A stretch of 64,000 nucleotides of DNA from assembly GCA_021776415.1 (NCBI GenBank), contig JAJFFY010000050.1:1-64000 (forward strand), read 5' to 3'. The translations under genes and the position numbers were made by a program. The notes beneath the pieces were generated by a model. It was not told the origin of the DNA, did not search any database, and saw only the letters and a program-made list of their open reading frames with translations. How positions within the stretch are numbered: the first letter of the stretch is position 1; every line of letters begins with the position of its first letter. Shown here one piece after another: positions 44,422-54,069 of this stretch. This DNA is from Hyphococcus sp. (GTDB taxonomy: Bacteria > Pseudomonadota > Alphaproteobacteria > Caulobacterales > Parvularculaceae).

Positions 44422-46110
44422 ATGAGCGCCATCAAACATGCTTTCCGGGCCAATTCTGGCATTTTCTATTTCAGATACACGCTGCCAAAATCACTGCGAC
44501 AGTTGGGGGCGTTCCCCCGCAAATCAATTTATCTTTCCCTGAAAACACATGACCTTAAAGAAGCGAATTTGATGAGCAAGGCGCTTTGGGTAGAATTGCA
44601 AATGGCCATGAATTCAAAAAATAAAAAAGATAAATCAGCGACGCTGCCAGATATTCATGCACGCCTCAAAAGATATCGGGACTATATCGCAGACGCTGAC
44701 GAGCATGAGCAGAAGACTGTCTATTGGGGCAACCCAGAGTTCGAAGAAATACTCGAAATTCATGAGAAAGACCTTCGGCAGTTAGCGTCAGCAGGCTTAC
44801 TTGAAGAGCTTGATGGCAATTTTTCAAACCTTACTAAGCTTACCGCGAGAGCGGAGAACATCCACAACCGGATCAAGCAAGGTCGAATTGATTACATCAC
44901 GGATCAAACCATCAATAATGCGAAGAGAGATTTGGCTGGTGAATCCTATCAGTCACAATCTAATGGTAAAAGACGAAACGATACCTCAGAGACAACTCTT
45001 CAGAATATTTTGGATGAATATCTGGATAAAAATGATGTTGATGATGTTAAGTGGTCAGTGAAAAATTACAGCAAAGAGAAAGGCCACTTTCAATTTTTAA
45101 TTGACTCGATTGGCGACATCCCCGTGCATGAATTTGATGAAAAAGGCTTACGAGATTTTTTAAAGGCTCTTGAAAAACGAACTAGAAGGCTGGGCGGTAA
45201 ACAAGTTCCTATCAGCGCGAAAACCCGTAATGAATATATTGCCACATGTAGACGCGTGTTTGAGTTTGCTGAGGCGAGATATGCTAGCATCCAAAAGAAT
45301 CTATTTGCCAATAAATCAATTTTCTACAAAGCCAACGAAACAAAACGTCACCCATTCACCGTCGCTGATTTGAAAGCGATGTTTTCGCATCCAACATATG
45401 TAGCGGGCGCGTTTCGACACCCTTATCAATATTGGATACCACTACTTGGTCTTTTTACCGGGGCTCGCGCGAATGAACTCGCACAGCTTCACGTCGATGA
45501 CATTATGATAAAAAACGGCATTCCTTGCATCAGTCTCAACACTAATACGACAGATAAAGGGCTGAAGAATAAGGGAAGTGATCGGTTTGTGCCGCTTCAC
45601 CCAAAACTAATAGAACTTGGCTTCCAAGGCTTTGTGGATTTGCTTCGAACGAAGCCGGCCCGATGGAAAGATGAAAACGGTTACTATCGGTTGTTTCAAG
45701 GGCTTACTCTCGACAAAACAAGAGGGGGCTATCAGAAGAATTTGTCACGATGGTTCAATGGCAGTTTTAATAAGAAGACAAAGAAATATTCTGGTTTTAA
45801 ACATGATGCGGGAATCGAGATTTCAGAGGAGTACAAAAAGGATTTTCACAGCTTTCGCCACACTTGTTCAACGGCTTTAGATAACGCAGGCGTGCCGCCA
45901 AATATTGCGTACAGAATAACCGGACATACAACTGATGAAGCCATCAAGAAGTTATACGTATCTGCAGGTGGTCAATACCGTCATGCCCTGGAAATAAAGA
46001 TCATGTACGAAGAAATATGCAAGCTTGATTTTGATGAGGCTTTATCAAATGTGAAGCCATTTTTTAAAATTGGCGGTGATAAAAAGTGCTTAAACAAAAA
46101 ACGATTGTAG
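44422..46110 (+). CDS. tyrosine-type site-specific integrase
   Basis: The product has 562 residues from the ATG at 44422; a TTG start nine codons upstream is possible. The N-terminal SAM-like/DUF6538-type domain contains SGIFYFRYTLPKSLRQLGAFPRKSIYLSLKTHD. The C-terminal recombinase has Arg349 in GARANELAQLHVDD, His476-x-x-Arg479 in HSFRHTCSTAL, His502 in GHTTDEA and Tyr512 in IKKLYVSAG. All catalytic residues are intact, so the island may still be mobile. It lies 88 nt after the tRNA, reading away from it. A hairpin (CCAGCATTTCAGAATGCTGG) follows at about 46155. Confidence 0.93.
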   Translation: MSAIKHAFRANSGIFYFRYTLPKSLRQLGAFPRKSIYLSLKTHDLKEANLMSKALWVELQMAMNSKNKKDKSATLPDIHARLKRYRDYIADADEHEQKTVYWGNPEFEEILEIHEKDLRQLASAGLLEELDGNFSNLTKLTARAENIHNRIKQGRIDYITDQTINNAKRDLAGESYQSQSNGKRRNDTSETTLQNILDEYLDKNDVDDVKWSVKNYSKEKGHFQFLIDSIGDIPVHEFDEKGLRDFLKALEKRTRRLGGKQVPISAKTRNEYIATCRRVFEFAEARYASIQKNLFANKSIFYKANETKRHPFTVADLKAMFSHPTYVAGAFRHPYQYWIPLLGLFTGARANELAQLHVDDIMIKNGIPCISLNTNTTDKGLKNKGSDRFVPLHPKLIELGFQGFVDLLRTKPARWKDENGYYRLFQGLTLDKTRGGYQKNLSRWFNGSFNKKTKKYSGFKHDAGIEISEEYKKDFHSFRHTCSTALDNAGVPPNIAYRITGHTTDEAIKKLYVSAGGQYRHALEIKIMYEEICKLDFDEALSNVKPFFKIGGDKKCLNKKRL

Positions 46111-46228
46111 TACTGGAATTCATCGATGTTATTATCGCTCCGGTATCTGGACGCCAGCATTTCAGAATGCTGGCTCGATACACACATTTGAGTTACTGAA
46201 CACGCTACCATCGATTCATTCACTCAGT
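46111..46228 (+). promoter_or_regulatory. probable CRISPR leader between integrase and array
   Basis: This is a 118-bp non-coding stretch. It holds the integrase terminator-like hairpin (GCCAGCATTTCAGAATGCTGGC) and then an AT-rich run directly abutting the first repeat. TTGAGT at about 46187 and TCGATT 17 bp further may be a weak promoter. The array terminator lies at its other end, so I infer the leader is here and the array is read on the plus strand. Confidence 0.5.
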
Positions 46229-48970
46229 GTTGCGGTTGGCTCGTCTTTTCCAGAGTGCTAAACCTCATCGGGGTCGGTTGTAGGTGTTGAAAGGGTTGCG
46301 GTTGGCTCGTCTTTTCCAGAGTGCTAAACCGTCAATCCAGTTGACCGGAGACATGGCGGAGTTGCGGTTGGCTCGTCTTTTCCAGAGTGCTAAACCCGCG
46401 CTATGAAGCTCGAGCCACAGGCTGATGTTGCGGTTGGCTCGTCTTTTCCAGAGTGCTAAACCGTTCAACGCTGCCCGTACCGGTGAGGCGCAGTTGCGGT
46501 TGGCTCGTCTTTTCCAGAGTGCTAAACCTTGCGAAGCCGCCGGGTGCGCTTACCGTTGGTTGCGGTTGGCTCGTCTTTTCCAGAGTGCTAAACCTACAGG
46601 TGACAGCAAAGCTCATGTCGCAGGGTTGCGGTTGGCTCGTCTTTTCCAGAGTGCTAAACCGGCAGTGGTGCAAGTGACCGCGACGCCGTCGTTGCGGTTG
46701 GCTCGTCTTTTCCAGAGTGCTAAACCTCGCGCGGCGTTCATAGATCCCGCGCGGCAGTTGCGGTTGGCTCGTCTTTTCCAGAGTGCTAAACCAGATGATC
46801 CGGCTTTTGGCTGGACCGGCAACGTTGCGGTTGGCTCGTCTTTTCCAGAGTGCTAAACCCTTCGACAGCATCGCCAAGGCCGCGCGCCTGTTGCGGTTGG
46901 CTCGTCTTTTCCAGAGTGCTAAACCCAAAGACGAGACGACCCCGTGGGGCGCCGCGTTGCGGTTGGCTCGTCTTTTCCAGAGTGCTAAACCGGTTGCGAT
47001 AGCCCAGCGCACTTGCAATCTGTTGCGGTTGGCTCGTCTTTTCCAGAGTGCTAAACCGTCATTGCCAAGCGTCAGGTGAGCATAATAGTTGCGGTTGGCT
47101 CGTCTTTTCCAGAGTGCTAAACCTCCTATTGTGGTTACGACCTGGGCAGTGTTGTTGCGGTTGGCTCGTCTTTTCCAGAGTGCTAAACCTGACTTTTCAT
47201 GCTGCCTCGCGGCGCCGCGGTTGCGGTTGGCTCGTCTTTTCCAGAGTGCTAAACCGCTTTACAAGACGCTGAGCGAGCCGTCCTGGTTGCGGTTGGCTCG
47301 TCTTTTCCAGAGTGCTAAACCTCATCGGGGTCGGTTGTAGGTGTTGAAAGGGTTGCGGTTGGCTCGTCTTTTCCAGAGTGCTAAACCCCAAGACTTGTCT
47401 TTCTGCTTCTCGTTGTAGTTGCGGTTGGCTCGTCTTTTCCAGAGTGCTAAACCTTGGACATTCAGGCCGGGATGCGTCTGCAGTTGCGGTTGGCTCGTCT
47501 TTTCCAGAGTGCTAAACCGGTGCTGAGCGCCGACACGCCCCCTTTCGGGTTGCGGTTGGCTCGTCTTTTCCAGAGTGCTAAACCGTTCGCTCTCAATACC
47601 CTAATGTCGTCTGAGTTGCGGTTGGCTCGTCTTTTCCAGAGTGCTAAACCGGCGGCTTGCCAGTAATGACCCCAGAGATAGTTGCGGTTGGCTCGTCTTT
47701 TCCAGAGTGCTAAACCTCTAATAATCGCCGGGCTTTATTTTATCCCGTTGCGGTTGGCTCGTCTTTTCCAGAGTGCTAAACCGAATATCGACATGGATGA
47801 ACTTGAAAACGCGTTGCGGTTGGCTCGTCTTTTCCAGAGTGCTAAACCAGTTTTCGTAGCATGACAGCCCTTGTGAAGGTTGCGGTTGGCTCGTCTTTTC
47901 CAGAGTGCTAAACCGCATCCTTATGATGTCCTCGGGATATTGCAGTTGCGGTTGGCTCGTCTTTTCCAGAGTGCTAAACCCCATATTTCTGAATTAAGCT
48001 CGCGCACCGTGTTGCGGTTGGCTCGTCTTTTCCAGAGTGCTAAACCTGCTATCTATAGACATATGTATTAAATATCGTTGCGGTTGGCTCGTCTTTTCCA
48101 GAGTGCTAAACCTGAATGTTGACTTTTCCGAAGGTCGAAAGCGTTGCGGTTGGCTCGTCTTTTCCAGAGTGCTAAACCCCCTTTCAGACTCGGGTTGCTG
48201 GTTCGTTGGTTGCGGTTGGCTCGTCTTTTCCAGAGTGCTAAACCCCTTGCCTTTCAGTTTCTTCGTCGTTTAGCGTTGCGGTTGGCTCGTCTTTTCCAGA
48301 GTGCTAAACCCAAGGCTGGCATGCAAGCCAAGATGGATGAGTTGCGGTTGGCTCGTCTTTTCCAGAGTGCTAAACCAAAAGCTGCATAGGAGCCCGGTCA
48401 CTTTGCGTTGCGGTTGGCTCGTCTTTTCCAGAGTGCTAAACCGCGCAGATCCTGTTGATGCTTTATCGGCGCGTTGCGGTTGGCTCGTCTTTTCCAGAGT
48501 GCTAAACCCAAGACCTGAAGTGATCGCGAGTGGTGCTAGTTGCGGTTGGCTCGTCTTTTCCAGAGTGCTAAACCATGGAGCCGGCGGGGTGCGTCTGTCC
48601 CCGCGTTGCGGTTGGCTCGTCTTTTCCAGAGTGCTAAACCCCGATCCCCCGCGCCTCTTCTTTCGTTGGCGTTGCGGTTGGCTCGTCTTTTCCAGAGTGC
48701 TAAACCTGTCCGCGCTCGCGTTCACGGTTATTTTTAGTTGCGGTTGGCTCGTCTTTTCCAGAGTGCTAAACCAATGCGCAGCTCGGCTGGCCCTAGTTAT
48801 TGGTTGCGGTTGGCTCGTCTTTTCCAGAGTGCTAAACCGAGGTCATCGTGGTGATGGAGGACGCCTATGTTGCGGTTGGCTCGTCTTTTCCAGAGTGCTA
48901 AACCGAATTGCTTGAGCAGGTCTATGCCGTTATCGTTGCGGTTGGCTCGTCTTTTCCAGAGTGCTAAACC
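46229..48970 (+). CRISPR. type II-C CRISPR array, 42 repeats and 41 spacers
   Basis: The 36-bp repeat begins GTTGCGGTTGG and ends CCAGAGTGCTAAACC. The copies I inspected are identical, including the first and last, with no degenerate end repeat. Spacers are 30 bp, at least one 31 (46793-46823). The 2706-bp distance between first and last repeat starts equals 41 periods of 66. The 5' GTTG and 3' AGTGCTA follow the pattern of Neisseria-type II-C repeats. Spacers 1 (46265-46294) and 17 (47322-47351) are the same sequence. Orientation is inferred from pairing with the tracrRNA, which is transcribed on the same strand. Frames through the array translate the repeat and are not genes. Confidence 0.98.
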
Positions 48971-48995
48971 AGCTGCCTGCTAATATGCTGAAATA

Positions 48996-49034
48996 AAAGG
49001 GTGTTTTTGAGTTTTAGGATCGAAAACACCCTTT
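48996..49034. terminator. bidirectional terminator between CRISPR array and cas2
   Basis: AAAGGGTGTTTT / AAAACACCCTTT stem. T-rich sequence follows on either strand (TTTGTTT rightward, TTTTATTT leftward). It would stop array transcription coming from the left and the cas operon coming from the right. Confidence 0.8.
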
Positions 49035-49040
49035 GTTTCA

Positions 49041-49388
49041 TCAAAACATCACCAATTGTTTGGGATTTTTTGGCGATTCGCCGCGCCGCCTTCCCCGTAA
49101 ACATACTATATTCTCATATTGCTTGTCAGTGAATTGTAAAATATCGACTTTTCCTTCGGGGGGCATCGCGGCCTCAACTTTGCGGGTAATCGCTTGTACC
49201 GCGTCTTTGCCATTTGTGTGTTTCACATAAACGGAATATTGCGCCATCTCAAAACCGTTATCGAGCAAGAAACTGCGAAACTGGGTATATTCACGCCGTT
49301 CCTGTGGCGATGTCGTTGGCAAGTCGAATAAGACCATAACCCACATAAATTTATACCCGCTGAAATGCGATAGAGCTTGCCGCGACAT
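49041..49388 (-). CDS. cas2: CRISPR-associated protein Cas2
   Basis: The 115-residue protein has a ferredoxin-like fold. MWVMVLFDLPTTSPQERREYTQFRSFLLDNGFEMAQYSVYVKH contains the conserved early Asp in FDLP and is typical of type II Cas2. The structural partner of Cas1 in spacer integration. A shorter start at the MWVM methionine is possible. It follows cas1 by 5 nt and ends just before the terminator. Confidence 0.95.
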   Translation of the reverse strand: MSRQALSHFSGYKFMWVMVLFDLPTTSPQERREYTQFRSFLLDNGFEMAQYSVYVKHTNGKDAVQAITRKVEAAMPPEGKVDILQFTDKQYENIVCLRGRRRGESPKNPKQLVMF

Positions 49389-49393
49389 CAGCG

Positions 49394-50317
49394 CTATCCT
49401 GACTGAGTTCGCATGAGAGGAAGTGGCGGGCCGGGCAAATCCAGGGCTTTGCGCTCACCTAAAAAAACCTGTGCAAGCGACTGTGCCATCCCATCCATGC
49501 AAATTTGCATTGGGCTAGCGCCCTGTGGTCCTTGGAGATCAAGTGTTAGAACGCCCACAAGAATAGCTTTGCGATCTTGATCGAGGTCAAATTTTTCCGA
49601 GGAATCCAGCTCATTAGCCAGGGTACGGACTTTATGGTCTACCCACGGACGAAATAACTCCATAAGGTCATCCGCAAGCCGCAAAGCATCACCGCGACTT
49701 TGATGTTGCAATGACAACGAAGGGTGTAGGCCCGCTGCCAGAATGGATCGTGCGGTAGCCGCGCGCAGAATCGTATAGCCGTAATTCAAGGCCGCATTGA
49801 CCCCATCTTGATCTCTGTCGCGCTTGAAATCATCGCCCATCAAACGTGGCCAGTATCGCCGGGCGGCTTGCGCCTCCAGATTTTCGCTATCGCCGGATTT
49901 TACCCGGAGCGCCATGGCGCGCAGATCGTCACAATCCAAGTTACAGGTTTCAAGAACATCCGCTTGCGCGCCAATCTTGGCCTTAATCAGTTGCGCCCAT
50001 AGCCGTTTTAATAGGGGTTTGTTGGAAACCGCCTGGGCTTGCATCCGCAAACCTTGAGAAAAATGTCCTGAGACAGGCCAAATAACCGACGCAGGTGATT
50101 GGTTCGCGCCGCAAATGACAATCGGAACATTCGCCTCGGACAGGCGCGTGCAGATATTGACCGACAGGCTTGCGCCATGACCGCGAATGATGAGCGCGGC
50201 CATATCGTCTATGGCGACCTGCCCCGCTTTCTCGCCATTAATCTTAACCGCTAAAAACCCGCGAGACACGCTTATATGCGCACCATCAGATGTGATCTCC
50301 ACTACACGGTTTTGCAT
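49394..50317 (-). CDS. cas1: CRISPR-associated endonuclease Cas1
   Basis: The 307-residue type II Cas1 is the integrase that inserts new spacers. The N-terminal beta-rich part (MQNRVVEITSDGAHISVSRGFLAVKIN) and AALIIRGHGASLSVNICTRLSEANVPIVICGANQSP are typical. ALNYGYTILRAATARSILAAGLHPSLSLQHQSRGD carries the metal-binding region. It lies between cas9 and cas2 in the standard II-C order cas9-cas1-cas2. No csn2 or cas4 is present, which supports subtype II-C. Confidence 0.96.
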   Translation of the reverse strand: MQNRVVEITSDGAHISVSRGFLAVKINGEKAGQVAIDDMAALIIRGHGASLSVNICTRLSEANVPIVICGANQSPASVIWPVSGHFSQGLRMQAQAVSNKPLLKRLWAQLIKAKIGAQADVLETCNLDCDDLRAMALRVKSGDSENLEAQAARRYWPRLMGDDFKRDRDQDGVNAALNYGYTILRAATARSILAAGLHPSLSLQHQSRGDALRLADDLMELFRPWVDHKVRTLANELDSSEKFDLDQDRKAILVGVLTLDLQGPQGASPMQICMDGMAQSLAQVFLGERKALDLPGPPLPLMRTQSG

Positions 50318-50374
50318 TTACTTCCCCATGAGTAGCTTAACACAGGGAAACGCAAGTTTTACGCCGTTATGTTC

Positions 50375-53300
50375 TTAGTATACTTTCAACACACCCGATG
50401 GGCTTACGGTAACGCTTCTGGCATTGGCTTTTTGGAGAGAACCTGGAGCCATTTGTATGGCTTTTAGCGCTTTTTCTCTAATGCGTGCGGAAGCATTGGC
50501 TTCAAAATGCTCAGACATCAAAATCATTCCGGTTGAGAATTTATACACCTGAACGATTTTCGTGTGACCTTCATGGTCTATTTGCACATAGTCGTCTTTA
50601 CGCAAGCGCATAACTAGCGTCTGCCCCTCACGGCCTTTCAGGCTACGCCACCATGCAACATTTTTTCGTGCTTTTTTAAGCTGATATGCTTCATAGGTCG
50701 AAATAACTTCTCCGGCCCATTTGCCACTTTCATTTGGCCAAATATCATAACAATAATTTCCGTCTCCCTTATAGGTTTTGTATTCCTTGCCTGATTTATC
50801 TTTAAACGGAATGACGCTCAATTTTTCTTCGATGCGTACTTTGTAAACAGGCGGCGTCATCGCCTTGGCCTCCATCAGCAAGGCGGCCTTAAAGTCTTTG
50901 CCCGACAATCCTTGAGTTACCTCTAGCAGGGCTTTCTTGATTGGTTCATCACGAATTTTTTCTAGGTCTTTTGACGCCTTAAAGCTATCGCTATCAAGCG
51001 GTTTACGAGTGACTACGGTTCTCACTCCCCGCTTGTCAGGCTCGCCCTCTTCGCCTTTGGTGATGCCGTAAGCGGTATCATTGTGCATGGCATCCTGGAT
51101 CCCGTGATCTGGTTTATGGCTGACGATAATATCCCGAACAGACGTTGCAACGTCATCGCGAAACCCGCCCCACGGCTCAGCAACTCCAGCCATTAATCGT
51201 TCATCGAACTTTTCTTCATTTTTCTTGGCTTGCTTGGCGGCCCCCTGAAGCATTCCAATGTCCGTGCAAGCCACAACAATGGCGTCAATCGCATGATGGC
51301 GGTGGTCGTGACGGTTTTTCTTTTGCGCCTCGGAAATCTCTTCGTTATGGCCGTGTAAAACACTATCGAGTCCCCACTGCCAGCGCAGATCAGCCGTTAG
51401 CCTTCCGGGAATAACCCAGACATTGCTGGCTTTTCCGCCTGGATAAACCGCACTCAGATAGCCCTTTGCAAGGCGTGAAATATACTGCGTATCAGTCAGT
51501 TGGCGGGCCAGAAATCCGCCTTCCTCTTTTTCGTAGCGCTCCATGGCGTCCGGCCCAAAGCGCCAGGTTTTATTGTCGGGGAGCTCCGCTGCGCGCTTTG
51601 AGATTTCTTCCCAATTGTAGCTGTCTGGAGAGTGTCCAAAAGCTTCGAAGGGCGTTTGATTCCCTTTGTCACGATTGGCCTGGCGCATAGACAGTGTTTT
51701 GTTAGAGTAACTGTCATCAAAGGTGCGCGAGAACGGCAGGATATGTTCAACCTCCACCTTGTCGGTGAACAAGTCGGAAAGCGGAATATGTTCTCCGGTA
51801 AATACGCAGCGCTTACCCAGCGCTTCCAGGTCCTCATATAATCGTAAGCGCATCCGGTTTTGATAGTTATCTGCAATGCTGCGCTCTAGCAGCATTTTGC
51901 GCCGGTTTTCATTCGCGTCCTGGTTTTGCTTGTGGCGCTTCTCCAGATCGCCTTTTCCTTTCGCCGACAAAGGAAGAGAACGCGCCAGTTCAATCACAAT
52001 CTGTTCCGGAGGGCCAAATCGTTTGAGCAAATCATTGACGACAGAACGAATTTGATTGAGCGCTACATGGACGGTCGGGTTGGCGATTTTACCGTAGCGT
52101 GTTTCGTCTAGGTCCTTGGGTTCGCCTGTTCCAAATGCAACATGGCGTTCAAGGATATAACCGTAATAAGGCAAGGCTTTATCAAAAACTTCGCCGGTTT
52201 CAAAATTGCTGTGACTGGAAAACCCGGCCAAAATAACGGCCTCAGAATAAATTGTAACGTCTGCTTCAAGGTATGGCTGGATTTTATCCAGGGCTAGCTT
52301 ACTCAGGCTGCCATATCCGGAGACAAGCGGACAATCGGCGACGCGAAAAGCCTGGTCTGCATCAAGTTTGTGAACATCTCGCAGATAGGCGACAAGTACA
52401 TCTTCTTTTTCCTCATTAATAAGACGATCAATAATTTCATCCTGGGTTTGAGGGTCAAGGTCAAACCAGCTATCACCCCAGCGATCTTTTTGCATCAGGC
52501 GAGCCGCCGTTGCGTCCCCTTGCAGGTCGGGGCGTTTGACACTTTCAGTGTTGAAAACAGTGCGGTCCGACAATTTCAGCAACGAGCGAATTTGCTTGAA
52601 GCTTACCTTGCCAGTTTTATTCGTCGGACGAAGGAGGCGCTCGGTAATTTTGTCACGTTGTTCTTTCGAGAGTGGTTTTTGCGCTTCACCGGGATAACCA
52701 ATGCGCAATGCGTTTACTTCCTGAAAAATACGCGACCTTTGAGACGATGGGAGGGCTTTAGCGGCGCGTTCTTCGGTCGGAATGAGCGTGCATTTACCAA
52801 CCGGCGGTGACTTAAGTGGGTGTTGCCATTCTATGGTGTCGCGCAGGCGGGTGCGCGCAGCGTCCGTCAATTCTTTAGGGTGATGGGTTTTTTGCATATC
52901 CCAGATAGCGTCAAACTCGTCCAGAATAAGCTCGCGCGTGGGGTAATAGTCATATTGCCATTTTGCGCCTTCACCAGATTTTCGAACCCGCGCTAGGGGT
53001 TGCGCTTGGCGCTCGCCTTTTTTCGCTGTCTGGTTATGTAAGGCAGCTTTCAATCGGCGGCGGCCAAAAAGCTCTCCTAACGTACGGGCATTTTCTGTTT
53101 TTAGCTCTTCCTTCGTACGCTGTGTTGCTTCATAGACTTTACCACTTTCACTATCGGCACGGTCGGTTTTACGGTTAGATTTAAAGCCCCGGCGTTGATG
53201 CAAATGAAAAATCGCGCGCCCCAATTGGTGTAGTGAAATCTCTTCATCCAACGCTCGGGCGCGCAATATCCATGGGTCAGTATCGGCCAGCGATACGCCT

Positions 53301-53602
53301 TTGCCGCCTTCCAGCGCTTTGCGGGCGGCCTCATCCTTCGGCATCAGGCCAAACTCTATCAACTCACGCATCAACCGCGCCCGGCGACGCAAATAACGAT
53401 CCCGGTTCTTGCGGGCTCCGCGCGGCTCTCGGCGTTTTACAGCGTTGGATTGCTTGTCTTTGGGGTTACGCCCATCGGAAAAAATACGAACCCCGCTATC
53501 TTTAAGGCCGACGGGACCCCAGGCTCCATCAATTTCCTTGAGCTTAAGAGCTGCCCAGCCGAGTGAATTTGTACCTAAATCAATGCCTAAGCGCCAAACC
53601 AT
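50375..53602 (-). CDS. cas9: type II-C CRISPR RNA-guided endonuclease Cas9
   Basis: The product has 1075 residues, a compact II-C length. RuvC-I Asp8 in LGIDLGTNSLGW; Arg-rich bridge helix around 56-80 (RREPRGARKNRDRYLRRRAR). RuvC-II Glu538 in IVIELARS; HNH His620 in VEVEHILPFSR, with the SNKTLSMRQANRDKGNQ helix; RuvC-III His770/Asp773 in HHAIDA. All nuclease residues are intact. The C-terminal part is the probable PAM-interacting region. The start is backed by a GAGAGG ribosome site 5 nt upstream. It is transcribed with cas1-cas2 and is divergent from the tracrRNA. The PAM cannot be read from sequence. Confidence 0.98.
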   Translation of the reverse strand: MVWRLGIDLGTNSLGWAALKLKEIDGAWGPVGLKDSGVRIFSDGRNPKDKQSNAVKRREPRGARKNRDRYLRRRARLMRELIEFGLMPKDEAARKALEGGKGVSLADTDPWILRARALDEEISLHQLGRAIFHLHQRRGFKSNRKTDRADSESGKVYEATQRTKEELKTENARTLGELFGRRRLKAALHNQTAKKGERQAQPLARVRKSGEGAKWQYDYYPTRELILDEFDAIWDMQKTHHPKELTDAARTRLRDTIEWQHPLKSPPVGKCTLIPTEERAAKALPSSQRSRIFQEVNALRIGYPGEAQKPLSKEQRDKITERLLRPTNKTGKVSFKQIRSLLKLSDRTVFNTESVKRPDLQGDATAARLMQKDRWGDSWFDLDPQTQDEIIDRLINEEKEDVLVAYLRDVHKLDADQAFRVADCPLVSGYGSLSKLALDKIQPYLEADVTIYSEAVILAGFSSHSNFETGEVFDKALPYYGYILERHVAFGTGEPKDLDETRYGKIANPTVHVALNQIRSVVNDLLKRFGPPEQIVIELARSLPLSAKGKGDLEKRHKQNQDANENRRKMLLERSIADNYQNRMRLRLYEDLEALGKRCVFTGEHIPLSDLFTDKVEVEHILPFSRTFDDSYSNKTLSMRQANRDKGNQTPFEAFGHSPDSYNWEEISKRAAELPDNKTWRFGPDAMERYEKEEGGFLARQLTDTQYISRLAKGYLSAVYPGGKASNVWVIPGRLTADLRWQWGLDSVLHGHNEEISEAQKKNRHDHRHHAIDAIVVACTDIGMLQGAAKQAKKNEEKFDERLMAGVAEPWGGFRDDVATSVRDIIVSHKPDHGIQDAMHNDTAYGITKGEEGEPDKRGVRTVVTRKPLDSDSFKASKDLEKIRDEPIKKALLEVTQGLSGKDFKAALLMEAKAMTPPVYKVRIEEKLSVIPFKDKSGKEYKTYKGDGNYCYDIWPNESGKWAGEVISTYEAYQLKKARKNVAWWRSLKGREGQTLVMRLRKDDYVQIDHEGHTKIVQVYKFSTGMILMSEHFEANASARIREKALKAIQMAPGSLQKANARSVTVSPSGVLKVY

Positions 53603-53630
53603 AATTGCCTCTCATCTAGCCATGACAGCT

Positions 53631-53658
53631 AGACTAAGCCTTGATTTAAGTATGTCAA
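53631..53658 (-). promoter_or_regulatory. cas9 promoter (minus strand), overlapping the tracrRNA promoter
   Basis: On the minus strand a perfect -35 TTGACA (53658-53653) and TAGTCT (53636-53631) are separated by 16 bp. It drives cas9-cas1-cas2. The tracrRNA promoter on the other strand occupies the same bases. Confidence 0.65.
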
Positions 53659-53669
53659 AAGCATAAAAT
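53641..53669 (+). promoter_or_regulatory. tracrRNA promoter
   Basis: TTGATT (53641-53646), a 17-bp spacer, and TAAAAT (53664-53669). It reads towards the anti-repeat; expected start near 53676. Confidence 0.7.
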
Positions 53670-53675
53670 GAAAGT

Positions 53676-53790
53676 GCATTTTAGCACTCTGGAAAAGGCG
53701 GGCTTTCCGTTAACAAGGACAATGTCCTTTTGGATAGTCCACAAAATGCTTTTAAAGGCAGCCAGCCCTTTGGGTCTGGTTGCCTTTATT
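53676..53790 (+). ncRNA. tracrRNA of the II-C CRISPR system
   Basis: The anti-repeat at 53680-53716 matches the reverse complement of the CRISPR repeat. TTTAGCACTCTGGAAAAG is identical over 18 nt, and most of the rest pairs with the repeat 5' end with wobbles and a small bulge. Next come an AAGGACAATGTCCTT hairpin and a GGATAGTCC hairpin. A terminal hairpin follows (AAAGGCA-CCAG...CTGG-TTGCCTTT, 53754-53787). About 115 nt in all. The order anti-repeat, nexus-like hairpin, terminator matches known II-C tracrRNAs. Confidence 0.88.
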
Positions 53791-53925
53791 AATTACGGGG
53801 GCTCATTTCATTGACCTGGCTCCCATTTTTTTCCAATTTGGCCTGGAAACTATCCCGCCGGGTAGGTAGCCAAAGAAAGTATTTCATCGAAAAATAATGA
53901 TGATGTGGAGCGCCAGAGATGGTAG

Positions 53926-54069
53926 CGCCTTACCTATGCAATCGACAGACTAAATAAGAAATTCGGCAAACGTGTTTTGTCAGTCGGGCCATGGGCGCCG
54001 CCGCCGGGCGGTTATGCCGGCGGCGAGATTTCTTATACGCGCATCCCTTCTGCGGAGGATTTCTGGTGA
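53926..54069 (+). pseudogene. C-terminal remnant of a Y-family (UmuC/DinB-like) DNA polymerase
   Basis: One frame between a stop at 53923 and TGA at 54067 encodes 47 residues: AIDRLNKKFGKRVLSVG, then PPPGGYAGGEISYTRIPSAEDFW. This resembles the little-finger tail of UmuC/DinP-type polymerases (AxDxLNxxFG... and FTRIPxxEEF). The polymerase and thumb domains are missing. It looks like the surviving end of a gene lost when the cas locus or island was assembled. The next small gene overlaps its stop (GTGA). Confidence 0.5.

Noticed and set aside
46265-48915. Several long frames in both directions across the CRISPR array, encoding RLARLFQSAKP or FSTLEKTSQPQ repeats
   Set aside because: They are translations of the 36-bp repeat; period 66 is a multiple of 3 so frames stay open. 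No start context or protein family supports them.
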